Assembly (NCBI RefSeq): GCF_011492965.1
Contig: NZ_CP045122.1
Location: forward strand, 62,001-126,000
DNA from: Rubrobacter marinus
GTDB lineage: Bacteria > Actinomycetota > Rubrobacteria > Rubrobacterales > Rubrobacteraceae
Reading direction: 5' to 3'
Length of the DNA: 64,000 nucleotides
Shown piece after piece: positions 35,319 to 43,518 of the stretch. Below the pieces are notes generated by a model that worked only from the letters and a program-made list of their open reading frames with translations, was not told the DNA's origin and ran no database searches. A program made the translations under genes and the position numbers. The number at the start of each line of letters is the position of its first letter. The first letter of the stretch is position 1.

Positions 35319-36522
35319 CTTACAGGCGAAGCTCACGCTCGCCTTCCTCGGGGTCGCCCTCGTCGCGGTGGGGGTGCTCGGACTGCTCGTAGGGAGGGCC
35401 TCGAGCGGCGCCTTCGAGGAGTACCTGATGGGCCGCCGGACCGGCGACCTCGGCGCAATGGACCGGATGATGGACGAGATGATGGGATCGCGTGCCAGCC
35501 GGGCGGCGATGGAGCAGATGTTCGGTCCCGCCGAGCGCGCCTACCTCGAGGCGATAACCGACTCCTTGTGGATCGGCGGCCTCGTGGCGGCGCTGGCAGC
35601 GGTGGGGCTTGGCCTGCTGTTCGCCCGCCGGATCTCCAGCCCGCTACGGGACCTCACCCTGGCCGCCCGGAGGCTGGGCGCCGGGGATTTCGAAGGGCGC
35701 GTCCCGGTGAGCGGCAGGCGCGACGAGCTGGGAGAGCTCGCCGAGGCCTTCAACTCGATGGCCGAGGCGGTCGGGCGCCAGGAGACGTTGCGCCGGCGCA
35801 TGGCCGCCGACATCGCCCACGAGCTGAGGACCCCGCTCGCGGTCATCCAGGCGAACCTTGAGGCCATGCTCGACGGCGTCCGGCCGCTCTCGGTGGAGGA
35901 GGTGGCCGACGTACACCGCGAGACCAGGCTACTCTCCCGGCTCATCACCGACCTGCGCGACCTCTCGCTGGCGGAGACTGGGCAGCTTCCCTTACGCAAG
36001 GGGGCGACGAATTTGGCCGCGCTGGCGCGCACGAGCGTCGCCCGCTTCGCCTCCCGTGCGAAGGAGAGAGGCGTCCGGCTCGCCGTGGAGATCGCCGAAG
36101 ACCTGCCGCGGGCGGAGGTGGACCCCCATCGGATCGACCAGGTCTTGGGCAACCTGCTGGACAACGCGCTGAGGCATGCCCCGCCCGGCGGCGAGGTGGC
36201 GGTAAGCTTGAAGCCGGTCGCGCAGCACGACGGGGTGAGCGTGACCGTCCGCGACACCGGTCGTGGCATCCCAGAGGAGCACCTCCCCAACGTCTTCGAG
36301 CGCTTCTATCGCGCCGACCCCGCCCGCTCGCGCGAGGGCGGGGGAAGTGGGATCGGCCTCGCGGTCGTCAAGCAGCTTATCGAGGCGCACGGGGGCAGGG
36401 TATGGGCGGAGAGTATACCCGGCAAGGGCGCGACCTTCGGGTTCTCCCTGCCGACCGAACCGGGCGACCCCAATCCGAGCAGATCCCCAAGGAACACGGT
36501 AACAGGAGGTTTAACGGGTTGA
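35299..36522 (+). CDS. Membrane sensor histidine kinase with Met-rich sensor loop
   Basis: 407 residues. First helix about 10-32; an extracytoplasmic loop of about 60 residues containing M-D-R-M-M-D-E-M-M-G-S-R and M-E-Q-M-F, a good Cu(I)/Ag(I) ligand arrangement; second helix about 92-112; HAMP R-I-S-S-P-L-R-D-L-T; phosphorylation box D-I-A-H-E-L-R-T-P (His about 174); N box N-L-L-D-N-A-L-R-H-A; G boxes D-T-G-R-G-I-P and G-G-S-G-I-G-L-A. GTG start inside the regulator gene. A metal-responsive system like CusS/CopS is the best reading (inference). Confidence 0.92.
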   Translation: MPNRLRSLQAKLTLAFLGVALVAVGVLGLLVGRASSGAFEEYLMGRRTGDLGAMDRMMDEMMGSRASRAAMEQMFGPAERAYLEAITDSLWIGGLVAALAAVGLGLLFARRISSPLRDLTLAARRLGAGDFEGRVPVSGRRDELGELAEAFNSMAEAVGRQETLRRRMAADIAHELRTPLAVIQANLEAMLDGVRPLSVEEVADVHRETRLLSRLITDLRDLSLAETGQLPLRKGATNLAALARTSVARFASRAKERGVRLAVEIAEDLPRAEVDPHRIDQVLGNLLDNALRHAPPGGEVAVSLKPVAQHDGVSVTVRDTGRGIPEEHLPNVFERFYRADPARSREGGGSGIGLAVVKQLIEAHGGRVWAESIPGKGATFGFSLPTEPGDPNPSRSPRNTVTGGLTG

Positions 36523-36857
36523 AGATGCTGAAGATGTGCCTGAATTGGAAGGTGCTGGTCGGGCTCGGGGCGGTTGCAGTAGGGATCTACGCGGTCGCTC
36601 CCGCCACGATGGCAGCTGCTTTCCCCATCCTGGTGCTGGCGGCCTGCCCTCTGTCGATGCTGCTGATGATGAAAGCGATGCACGGGGACCGGAACGCGAG
36701 CGCGGTCGGCGGTCCCGAATCGTCCCGCGAAGACCGACTCGCGCGTCTAAAGGCGCAGCAGGCCGCGCTGGACGCGAAGATCGAGGCTTTGGAGCGGGGC
36801 AATAAACTTCGATCCTCGGGACGAGCGGACGGCAGCCAGAAGGACGGGAGAAGGTGA
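36519..36857 (+). CDS. DUF2933-like small membrane protein
   Basis: 112 residues from TTG 36519, which overlaps the kinase stop (TTGA) and has GGAGGT seven bases upstream; ATG 36525 is the alternative. K-M-C-L-N-W-K-V-L-V-G-L-G-A-V-A-V-G-I-Y and a second helix with A-A-C-P-L-S-M-L-L-M-M-K-A-M-H, the DUF2933 pattern seen beside copper systems, then a charged coiled C-terminus (R-L-A-R-L-K-A-Q-Q-A-A-L-D-A-K-I-E-A-L). The Cys and Met residues at the membrane edges could bind Cu. Function unknown. Confidence 0.8.
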   Translation: MKMLKMCLNWKVLVGLGAVAVGIYAVAPATMAAAFPILVLAACPLSMLLMMKAMHGDRNASAVGGPESSREDRLARLKAQQAALDAKIEALERGNKLRSSGRADGSQKDGRR

Positions 36858-36858
36858 A

Positions 36859-37800
36859 TTGAGCAAGACAACGAACGCGAGGGGCGAGAAGACGCGGCGG
36901 TCACCGCTGCTTCTCCGGGGGATGCTGGCCGTGCTCGCGCTCGCGGCCCTGATCGCGGCATACGCCTTCCTGACCGGCGGCCCCGGTGCGCCATCGCCAG
37001 GGGCGGGCGCGTCCGAACGGCCGCTCGTAGGCGGCGACCTCCACGCGATGACGGTGGATCCCGAAGATCCGGACCGCGTCATGGTCGGCGGTCACGGAGG
37101 TGCCGCGATCAGCGAGGACGCCGGGGCGACGTGGCGGCAGATCGACGACCTTGAGGGCGCGGACCCTATGGGTTGGGTCGTCGACCCACGCAATCCCTCG
37201 CGGATGTACGCCGGTGGCCACCCGGGCCTCTACCGCTCCGGCGACGGCGGGGAGAGCTGGGAGCGGGACAACTCCGGCTTGCCCGCCACCGACGTACATG
37301 GACTCGGCATGGACCCGAGCGATCCCGATACCCTCTACGCTTCCCTCGTCGGCGCGGGCCTCTACCGCAGCCCTAACGCCGGCGAGAGCTGGGAGGCCGT
37401 GAACGCCGGGGTCGGCGTCATGGGCCCGATCCTGGTGGACCCTGGCGACCCGAGAACCCTCTACGTCGCCGGAATGGAAGGCGACTTCCTGCGGACCGAG
37501 GACGGCGGGAGAACCTGGCGACGCCTCGGCGTCATACCCGGTGGCATGGCGATGTGGGTCTCCCAGAGCGTCGCCGATCCGGCCGTCGTCTACGCTGCGG
37601 CAGGCGGCGGGGCCTTTGAGAGCACCGACGGCGGGGAGAGTTGGCGGCCCGTCGGCGAGGGGCTTCCCGCCGGCGTGTCGACCGTCGCAGTCGCCCCAGA
37701 TAACCCGCGGGTCGTATACGCGGGCGTGCTCGAAGGGGAGGAGGCCCTCGTGTACCGTAGCGGTGACGGCGGGGAGAGCTGGGAGGCGCGGAACGGATGA
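36859..37800 (+). CDS. Asp-box (BNR/sortilin-like) beta-propeller protein, membrane-anchored
   Basis: 313 residues from TTG, one base after the preceding stop codon. One N-terminal helix (about 20-40), then a beta-propeller built from repeats with S-x-D-x-G-x-T/S-W: S-E-D-A-G-A-T-W, S-G-D-G-G-E-S-W, T-E-D-G-G-R-T-W, S-T-D-G-G-E-S-W, S-G-D-G-G-E-S-W. Proteins of this kind (often called F510_1955-type glycosylhydrolase-like) occur downstream of DUF2933/two-component loci; a catalytic role is not evident and extracellular binding is more likely. Terminal gene of the operon. Confidence 0.85.
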   Translation: MSKTTNARGEKTRRSPLLLRGMLAVLALAALIAAYAFLTGGPGAPSPGAGASERPLVGGDLHAMTVDPEDPDRVMVGGHGGAAISEDAGATWRQIDDLEGADPMGWVVDPRNPSRMYAGGHPGLYRSGDGGESWERDNSGLPATDVHGLGMDPSDPDTLYASLVGAGLYRSPNAGESWEAVNAGVGVMGPILVDPGDPRTLYVAGMEGDFLRTEDGGRTWRRLGVIPGGMAMWVSQSVADPAVVYAAAGGGAFESTDGGESWRPVGEGLPAGVSTVAVAPDNPRVVYAGVLEGEEALVYRSGDGGESWEARNG

Positions 37801-38309
37801 TCGCGCTAGAAGTCGGCGAATGGACCGCCAAGACTTTAAGGATCAGGCGGGCTCCATGCCGGACGCGAATCGCTTGATGGCTCTCCAAACGGAAGATCCA
37901 GGCGCTTAGACGGTGGCGGGGGTCGCGCACGGGCGCATTAGCGTGGCAGCCACGACCCTCTACGCGGGGCCGCCGTCGAGGACCTCACCGGCCTCCACTT
38001 GGAGGACGCGCCGCCGCTTAACGGCGTGTGCTACCCGTTGCAGGTTGCGGTCACGCCTTTCTCGGGCAGGATTTGTAGCGCGTGCAAGCTTTGACAGGAG
38101 CAACACCGGCGAAGAGCGTCCACCGGGACGCCGCACGTTGAGTACCCGTAGTAGGAGGTCGGCATGAAGATCCACGCAAACCCTAACAACGGCGTAGTAT
38201 GATTGCCAATTGGTCGCTGAGGTGCGCTCTCGAGCCCACCTGAGGCCCCTATGCCCAATCGGGCGGTCCGTACGACCTAGCGGAGGACCTCGCGGCTGCA
38301 GCCCCGCTG
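37801..38309. other. Gene-poor stretch
   Basis: No supported gene. One curiosity: a 12-codon frame at 38164-38202 with a strong TAGGAGGT ribosome site; it may be a leader peptide or chance. Confidence 0.35.
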
Positions 38310-38728
38310 TTGAAACGGACGGTAACCGGCCGCGGGATGCTGCACATTACCGGCAGGGCTCTGTTTGGGGTCCTGCTCGCCAGATGCGGAGCCGGCGGTT
38401 CTGCTGATGACGACGCCACCGCAGGTTCCACGGGACGAGCGAACCCGCACGCTTATCGCCGCCGGATGCGCCGGGCCGATCGTCGGGTACGGGGAGGTCG
38501 CGTGCGCCTCTCCTTCGTCTCCGGCAGCATCCGTGGGGACCGGCTGCCTTCTCGGCTCGAAATGCCGAAACCGGGGATCGAGTGTACTTCGAGGGCATGG
38601 TGGGTTCCGAGAGGATGGAAGGGGTGGAGGGTCTCGGCTCGGGCGACGGTCGTAGCGGCGGGGCACCGAGCATGGGGGGCAGCCTGAAGGCCGAGAGGGG
38701 CAAAGACGTCGTGCCCGGGGACTGGTGA
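38310..38728 (+). pseudogene. Possible decayed lipoprotein gene
   Basis: From TTG 38310 the frame gives a leader ending L-F-G-V-L-L-A-R-C-G-A-G-G-S-A-D-D-D, a plausible lipobox and acidic linker. It then loses coherence, while the third frame from about 38580 gives Y-F-E-G-M-V-G-S-E-R-M-E-G-V-E to a TGA at 38726. The two parts may be remnants of one secreted protein broken by frameshifts. No family recognised; a 241-residue open frame on the opposite strand is the competing reading and looks less protein-like. Confidence 0.3.
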
Positions 38729-38992
38729 GGTCCCATGGGTGGCAGAGGCCCCCATCCCTGAACGTCCTCGGTGGTCCGTTCCTGCCAAGCCTCGCTGCAG
38801 CCGGGCGTTGCGCTGCTGTTGGCCGAGTTTGATCCGTCGAGGCGACGCGGGTTTGTCGACTTTACCCGGCTGAACACCCGTACCGACGGCCGGGCCCCTA
38901 CGCGTGCTCCGTGCCGGCAGAGGTCCGTGGGGTTGCGGAGCGCTAAAATACCGGTCGTCGAGCGTGAGCTATCTTTCGTGGATGGGAGGAAG

Positions 38993-39937
38993 GTGTCCCG
39001 CGCGGCGAGGCTCTCGGAGCTAATGGTTAGGATACAGGCCAAGCCGAGCTTCACGTCGTGGGAGCTGGCCAAGGAGTTCGGGGTCAGCAGGCAAACGATC
39101 CTGCGGGACCTGCGAACGCTCTCGGACAGGGGCGTGCCGCTGCGCTCGACGGGGGGACCGGGCGGTGGGTACTCGCTGTTGCGGGGGTGGCGGTGGCTCT
39201 CGCCGTCGTTAACGATGGACGAGGCTCTGGCCTTGATCTTCTCCTACGAAACGCTCGTGCGCTATCCGGTGCACCCCTTCTCGTCCGACGGCGCCTCGGC
39301 GGTCGCCAAGCTGCGGACGGCGCTGCCGGAGGAAGCGGCAGACGGGCTCGACCGCCTGCGGCGGCACGTGGCCGTGGTGGGGCCGGTGCCCGAGTACGAG
39401 GCGCCGCTGCTCGGGGAGCTCTTCTCCGCGGCGCTCGACGGGACGCACCTCAAGGTCGTCTACGACTCGACGGGGTCCGGGACCTCCGAGCGGGTGATCT
39501 TCCCCTTCGGGCTCTACGCCTCGCGGGGGTTCTGGTACTGCGCCTGCTTCGACCACGAGCGGGGCGCCAACGCCTCCATGAGGGCCGATCGCTTCCTCAC
39601 CGCCGTACGCGTCGAGGGGTACGAGCGCCCCGCCCATGTGCCGCCCGAGGAGCACTGGGCCCATGACGCGGGGGATACGGAGGAGGAGCGGTTACAGCTT
39701 CGGGCACGCGTCACCGAGCGGGCATCGAAGAGCGTCGAGCTCGCCTTCATCTTCGGCAGTATCGCGCCCGACGGATGCGGAGGCGGGGTTATCGATGCGG
39801 AGATAGCGCGCCGAGGGCTCGACTACTACGCATCGCGGCTCCTGAGCGTCGGGACCGACGTCGTCGTGGAGTCTCCCCCCGAGCTCCGGGCGGCCATTCT
39901 CAATAAGGCGAGGGGGGTGGCCGGGCTGTACGGGTAG
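38993..39937 (+). CDS. HTH/WYL-domain transcriptional regulator
   Basis: 314 residues from GTG 38993, chosen for the GGGAGGAAG just upstream; the frame is open to 38771. N-terminal DeoR/HTH_11-type helix-turn-helix (R-L-S-E-L-M-V-R-I-Q...T-S-W-E-L-A-K-E-F-G-V-S-R-Q-T-I-L-R-D-L-R-T-L), wing S-T-G-G-P-G-G-G-Y-S-L, then a WYL domain around 165-235 (V-I-F-P-F-G-L-Y-A-S-R-G-F-W-Y-C-A-C-F-D) and a C-terminal extension. WYL proteins bind ligands or nucleic acids to control transcription; its target here is unknown. Confidence 0.85.
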   Translation: MSRAARLSELMVRIQAKPSFTSWELAKEFGVSRQTILRDLRTLSDRGVPLRSTGGPGGGYSLLRGWRWLSPSLTMDEALALIFSYETLVRYPVHPFSSDGASAVAKLRTALPEEAADGLDRLRRHVAVVGPVPEYEAPLLGELFSAALDGTHLKVVYDSTGSGTSERVIFPFGLYASRGFWYCACFDHERGANASMRADRFLTAVRVEGYERPAHVPPEEHWAHDAGDTEEERLQLRARVTERASKSVELAFIFGSIAPDGCGGGVIDAEIARRGLDYYASRLLSVGTDVVVESPPELRAAILNKARGVAGLYG

Positions 39938-39953
39938 GGCGCCGAGTCGGGCC

Positions 39954-40534
39954 TCACGGGCTACGCGTCGGCGCTCCGAGGGTTTCGCCGCGAGTCGATT
40001 TGCCACCGAGCCCCTCGAGCGCGCGGTGGGCCTCCTTTGTGCCGCTCTCGACGGTGCCCTCCATCTTGTTTGGGCAGCTGTAGCGCCCGACGTCGGCGAA
40101 GTGGATCTGGCCGTCCACCCGCCGCGACAAACGCTTCAGGGCGAGGAGGGCGTGGCCCAGTGACGCGAGAAGTTCGCCCGAGCAGAGCAGCGGGGGCAGG
40201 AGCCGGCGCTCGTCCTCCGCCCGCCCTCCAGGCGCCACAGGGTGGGTCAGCGTGCAACCTGGCGGGGACGCGAGGCCCAGGAGCCCAAAGAAGCGACGAG
40301 ACGCCGTATCCCGTGGTGCCCGGGACCGGCGAGCTGTCTCCTCAGGAGGTCGGCCGCCCCTCGTCCGGAGGGGTCGGCTGCGTAAGGACGGGCCGTCGAG
40401 GCCGGCGCCGAACACGATCACGTCTCGCGCGTGAGACCCGCCGATAGGCCGAGCCCGGCGAGCGAGATGTGCCGCTGCTCCTCGGCGTCGCGGTGGGGGG
40501 AGGGGGGAGAAGTTCGACGAGGCCGCCGCTCCCT
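39954..40534 (-). other. Possible 3' remnant of a minus-strand gene
   Basis: The minus-strand frame ending at 39954 encodes a protein-like tail (L-L-A-S-L-G-H-A-L-L-A-L-K-R-L-S-R-R-V-D-G-Q-I-H, then Y-S-C-P-N-K-M-E-G-T), but upstream it runs into the shadow frame of the CopD gene with no start or ribosome site of its own. It could be the decayed end of a lost gene. No family identified. Confidence 0.25.
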
Positions 40535-41548
40535 CTAGGTTTCCGTGCCCGGTGGCGGGAGGCTGGTGAGAAAACCCGTCGCCACGAACACCCCAAGCGC
40601 CAAGAGGAGTTCGAACATCACCATCCTGCCGAACGGGTCGCGTCCCCTGTCGTGCAGATTGATCGCGCCGACGGCGAGCATCAGCGTCACCATGCCTAGC
40701 TTCATGATCAGGGCGCGGCCGTAAGCGGTCTCGACGAGAGCCGAGAGGTCCGGCAGGCGCAGCAACGACGCGTACACCCCCGTGACCACCAGCACCGCTA
40801 CGGCCGCGGTGGTGACCCTCGAGAAACGGCGCACGGCCCGGCCGAGCACCCGCGCCCTCTCCTCGCGCTGCATGCCGCGGAGCGGCCCGAGCAGGAGCAT
40901 GGGGAAACCCAGGAGGCCCCCCACCCAGACCGAGCCCGCGATGACGTGCAACCAGTCGGCCATGAGGGTCACGAGGTTTCCTTCGGCGGCGTGGCTCAAC
41001 TGGGTGAGGGTTATGAGCATGACGCAGCCCGCGCCCAGCAGCACCCACCGGGGGAGGCCCCGCTCGTCGTCGAGCGCCCAAGAGGCGAGGAGCGCGATCA
41101 GCGCACCGACCCCTAGCCTGACAAGCCAGACGTGCCCCACCCGGGTCTCGGAGAGCGCCTGCCAGAGGAGCCCGAGGCCGAAGGGTTCGCCAGAGGCCCG
41201 CACCGCGTACAACGAGACCTCGACCGCTCCCGCGACCACCAGCAGGCCGAACAGCGCCCATACCCAGCGGCCGAAGGGAGCGAAGATCTTGCCCGCGGCT
41301 TCCTCCCGGCTCGCCGGTCTCCACACCAGGGCGGCGAAGACCGGCAGACCGACGAGGAACACGGCCGTCCCGAGCCCCACCCCGTGGGCGAGGCCGGCCG
41401 CTATCTCGATGGCGGGGAGCCGCCCGCTCTCCAGGTGCCCCTCCGCGTGCGAACCTTGCGCGCGGGCCACAGGAGCGCCCAGGGCGGCGACGCAGGAGAT
41501 CGCCCCCGCGGTCGACATCAAACGTACGAGAAGCTTCATGGCCGGCAC
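40535..41548 (-). CDS. copD: CopD-family copper-resistance membrane protein
   Basis: 337 residues: signal-like first segment (A-R-A-Q-G), then about eight helices. Family features: A-H-G-V-G-L-G-T-A-V-F-L-V-G-L-P, S-H-A-A-E-G (about 205) and W-L-H-V-I-A-G-S-V-W-V-G-G-L-L (about 220), carrying the His/Trp residues typical of CopD. CopD/YcnJ proteins are thought to move Cu across the inner membrane together with CopC. It lies 24 bp after copC on the same strand. Confidence 0.88.
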   Translation of the reverse strand: MPAMKLLVRLMSTAGAISCVAALGAPVARAQGSHAEGHLESGRLPAIEIAAGLAHGVGLGTAVFLVGLPVFAALVWRPASREEAAGKIFAPFGRWVWALFGLLVVAGAVEVSLYAVRASGEPFGLGLLWQALSETRVGHVWLVRLGVGALIALLASWALDDERGLPRWVLLGAGCVMLITLTQLSHAAEGNLVTLMADWLHVIAGSVWVGGLLGFPMLLLGPLRGMQREERARVLGRAVRRFSRVTTAAVAVLVVTGVYASLLRLPDLSALVETAYGRALIMKLGMVTLMLAVGAINLHDRGRDPFGRMVMFELLLALGVFVATGFLTSLPPPGTET

Positions 41549-41572
41549 ATCCTACGGTTGACTTCTACGGCG

Positions 41573-42151
41573 TCATCCCCGGCGAAGCAGCACGAAACCC
41601 AATACCACGGCCAGCACGAGACCAATCCCCCCAACGGTCGCGATCGTGCCGCCCGTACCGAAGCCGTCTTCGTCCGGGGCCGCCGGAGCGGCGGGCTCCT
41701 CGGCGGCTCCTTCGCCCGCCGCGGCCGCGCTCCGGTCCTCGGCCGCCGCGCTCGCCCGAAACTCGTAGCTGCCGTCTACGGGGTGGCCGTCCGTGGAAGA
41801 GATGCGGTACCTCACCTCGTAGGTGCCGCCTGGCAAGCCCTCCCGCAGGTCCACCACGACGGCGTCAGGGTTCTCGGGGTCCACCCGGGCGTTGTCCTCG
41901 TCGACGCGCTCGCCCCCGGGGCCGTACACCTCCAGCGGGTTGAACGCCGCTTCCACGGGCTCGTTGAACAGCAGCCGCACCCGGTCAGGGGGATTCTCGA
42001 GCGCGGCCCCCTCCTCGGGTAGGCGCTCCACGATCCCGGCGTGCGCGAGGACGGGGGAGGACCACAACACCACCCAGACGGCGGATGCCGCCAACACCGT
42101 CGCTGCCCTCCGCGCGACGACGCGCCACGTCCCCCCGTCGCCCCGCGCCAC
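41573..42151 (-). CDS. copC: CopC-domain copper-binding protein
   Basis: 192 residues from GTG 42151: signal peptide ending V-L-A-H-A, so the mature chain begins with His as in CopC's Cu(II) site (H-A-G-I-V-E-R-L-P-E-E-G), a beta-sandwich domain with L-F-N-E-P-V-E and the second Cu(II) element S-S-T-D-G-H-P-V-D-G-S-Y-E-F (about 118), then an Ala/Glu linker and a C-terminal transmembrane helix. It binds Cu(II) outside the membrane and works with CopD. The start follows the ycnI stop by 3 bp. Confidence 0.92.
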   Translation of the reverse strand: MARGDGGTWRVVARRAATVLAASAVWVVLWSSPVLAHAGIVERLPEEGAALENPPDRVRLLFNEPVEAAFNPLEVYGPGGERVDEDNARVDPENPDAVVVDLREGLPGGTYEVRYRISSTDGHPVDGSYEFRASAAAEDRSAAAAGEGAAEEPAAPAAPDEDGFGTGGTIATVGGIGLVLAVVLGFVLLRRG

Positions 42152-42154
42152 GAC

Positions 42155-42784
42155 TCAGCCCCGGTGCAATCTGGCTCTCGCCGCCAGCAATATAGCCGAG
42201 GCGGCCCCCCCCACGGTGGCGAGCAGGAGGAGGAGAAGTATCGCCGGCTGGATTCCGCCCGAGTCCGGCAATCCCTCGGCCGCGGCTCCGGCGGTGTGAT
42301 CGTCTTCGTGGGCGGCGGTTTCGCCCCCGGGCTCGTCCGAGGCGGAAGGTCCCGAAACGACTTCCACCACGGACGCTGGCGTCTCGGAGTCGGGAGGCCC
42401 GGTCCACTCGACCACGCTGCCGTCCTCGTAGGTCACGAACCCGTTCCAGGTGGTCTCGCCTGCGGTCGCGGGCGCCTCGGCCTCGAACACGAACTCCCCC
42501 ACCTCGTCCGGATCGATCCGTCCGCCGGACCAGACGATCGAGTTGCCCTCCTGCCCGCTCTGCCAACCGGGCGTCTCGGGCACGCTCGTCACCCGAAACC
42601 CCTCCGGCACCTCGAGCCTGACCTCCGTGGCGGGCACCTCCTTCTCGCCCGCTGCCTCCAGGGTGAACTCCTCCGACCCGCCCGCGGGGACCTCGGTGGG
42701 GGAGACCTCGACGTGCGCGAAGGCCGTTCCGGCGACGCCAAGCACCAGAACCGCGCCGATCAGAAACGTCCACGCTGCCCTCAT
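42155..42784 (-). CDS. ycnI: YcnI-like (DUF1775) copper-binding membrane protein
   Basis: 209 residues: signal peptide cleaved at A-F-A before H-V-E-V-S-P-T, leaving the N-terminal His typical of the Cu-binding site; DUF1775 beta domain with V-P-A-T-E-V-R-L-E-V-P-E-G, a conserved Trp in E-T-P-G-W and F-V-F-E-A-E-A-P; acidic/His linker (A-A-H-E-D-D-H-T), then a C-terminal helix. YcnI proteins are Cu(II) chaperones that accompany CopC-CopD fusions. First gene of ycnI-copC-copD, with a possible NarL-type site upstream. Confidence 0.9.
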   Translation of the reverse strand: MRAAWTFLIGAVLVLGVAGTAFAHVEVSPTEVPAGGSEEFTLEAAGEKEVPATEVRLEVPEGFRVTSVPETPGWQSGQEGNSIVWSGGRIDPDEVGEFVFEAEAPATAGETTWNGFVTYEDGSVVEWTGPPDSETPASVVEVVSGPSASDEPGGETAAHEDDHTAGAAAEGLPDSGGIQPAILLLLLLATVGGAASAILLAARARLHRG

Positions 42785-42860
42785 ATCACTCCACCTAGCC
42801 TTTGAATATGTGACGGAACTGTATTGAGGGCAGTCTATCCGGCTCGTCTAAGGGAGCAAA

Positions 42861-42876
42861 TGGCCCCAAAGGGCTA
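42861..42876 (-). promoter_or_regulatory. Possible NarL-type site upstream of ycnI
   Basis: Minus strand TAGCCCTTTGGGGCCA shares 12 of 16 positions with TAGCCCATCTGGGGTA at 45439-45454. Its TAG is the stop codon of the response regulator, so the match may be partly accidental. About 77 bp before the ycnI start. Confidence 0.25.
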
Positions 42877-43518
42877 ATTGTCGAGCCCGAGGAGCCGCCG
42901 GGCGTAGAGCGCCAGCTCCACTCGGTTGCTCAGGCCGAGCTTCTTCATGACGCTCTTGACGTGGTTCTTGACGGTCTGCTCGGAGATGTGCAGCGCGGAG
43001 GCCACCTGCCTGTTGGTCTTGGCCGCGGCCACGAGGCCCAAAACCTCCCGCTCCCGCGCCGTAAGGACGTGCTCCGGTTCGGGGGGCGGCGCCTTCGCGG
43101 CGAACTCCATGACGATCCGTCGGGCCAGTACCCTCGGGACGGCCTCGCCCCGGGCGAGGCTCCGCAGGCCGGCCAGCCACTCCTCCGGCTCGAGGCTCTT
43201 CAGAAGGTACCCCTGCGCCCCGTTGGCGATGGCCTCGAAGAGGTCGCCGGCTTCTTCGGAGACGGTGAGCATAACCACCGTCGTGTCGGGCAGCTCGCGC
43301 TTTATGAGACGCGTCGCCAACAAACCGTCGCAGCGCGGCATGTTCAGGTCCATCAGGACCAGGTTGGGCCTGAGCTCCCGCGCGAGGGAGACGGCCTCGC
43401 GACCGTCTTTCGCCTCGCCGACCACCTCGAACTCGCCGTCCCCATCGAGGAGGGTACGGACGGCCCGCCGAGCGAGCGGGCTGTCGTCGGCTAGGAGGAC
43501 GCGCCTCCCGGCTTTCAT
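42874..43518 (-). CDS. NarL/LuxR-family response regulator
   Basis: 214 residues. Receiver with D-D-S, phosphoacceptor in L-V-L-M-D-L-N-M-P (about 57), T of M-L-T-V-S, K of Y-L-L-K-S; C-terminal LuxR helix-turn-helix L-T-A-R-E-R-E-V-L-G-L-V...N-R-Q-V-A-S-A-L-H-I-S-E-Q-T-V-K-N-H-V. ATG 43518 overlaps the stop of the kinase gene (ATGA). Lies between the ycnI-copCD operon and the giant oxidase locus, whose shared 16-bp palindrome has the size expected for a NarL-family dimer site. Confidence 0.93.
   Translation of the reverse strand: MKAGRRVLLADDSPLARRAVRTLLDGDGEFEVVGEAKDGREAVSLARELRPNLVLMDLNMPRCDGLLATRLIKRELPDTTVVMLTVSEEAGDLFEAIANGAQGYLLKSLEPEEWLAGLRSLARGEAVPRVLARRIVMEFAAKAPPPEPEHVLTAREREVLGLVAAAKTNRQVASALHISEQTVKNHVKSVMKKLGLSNRVELALYARRLLGLDN

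Noticed and set aside
38347..39072. 241-codon minus-strand frame in the gene-poor region
   Set aside because: No motifs or ribosome site and overlaps the WYL regulator start; less protein-like than the plus-strand remnant.
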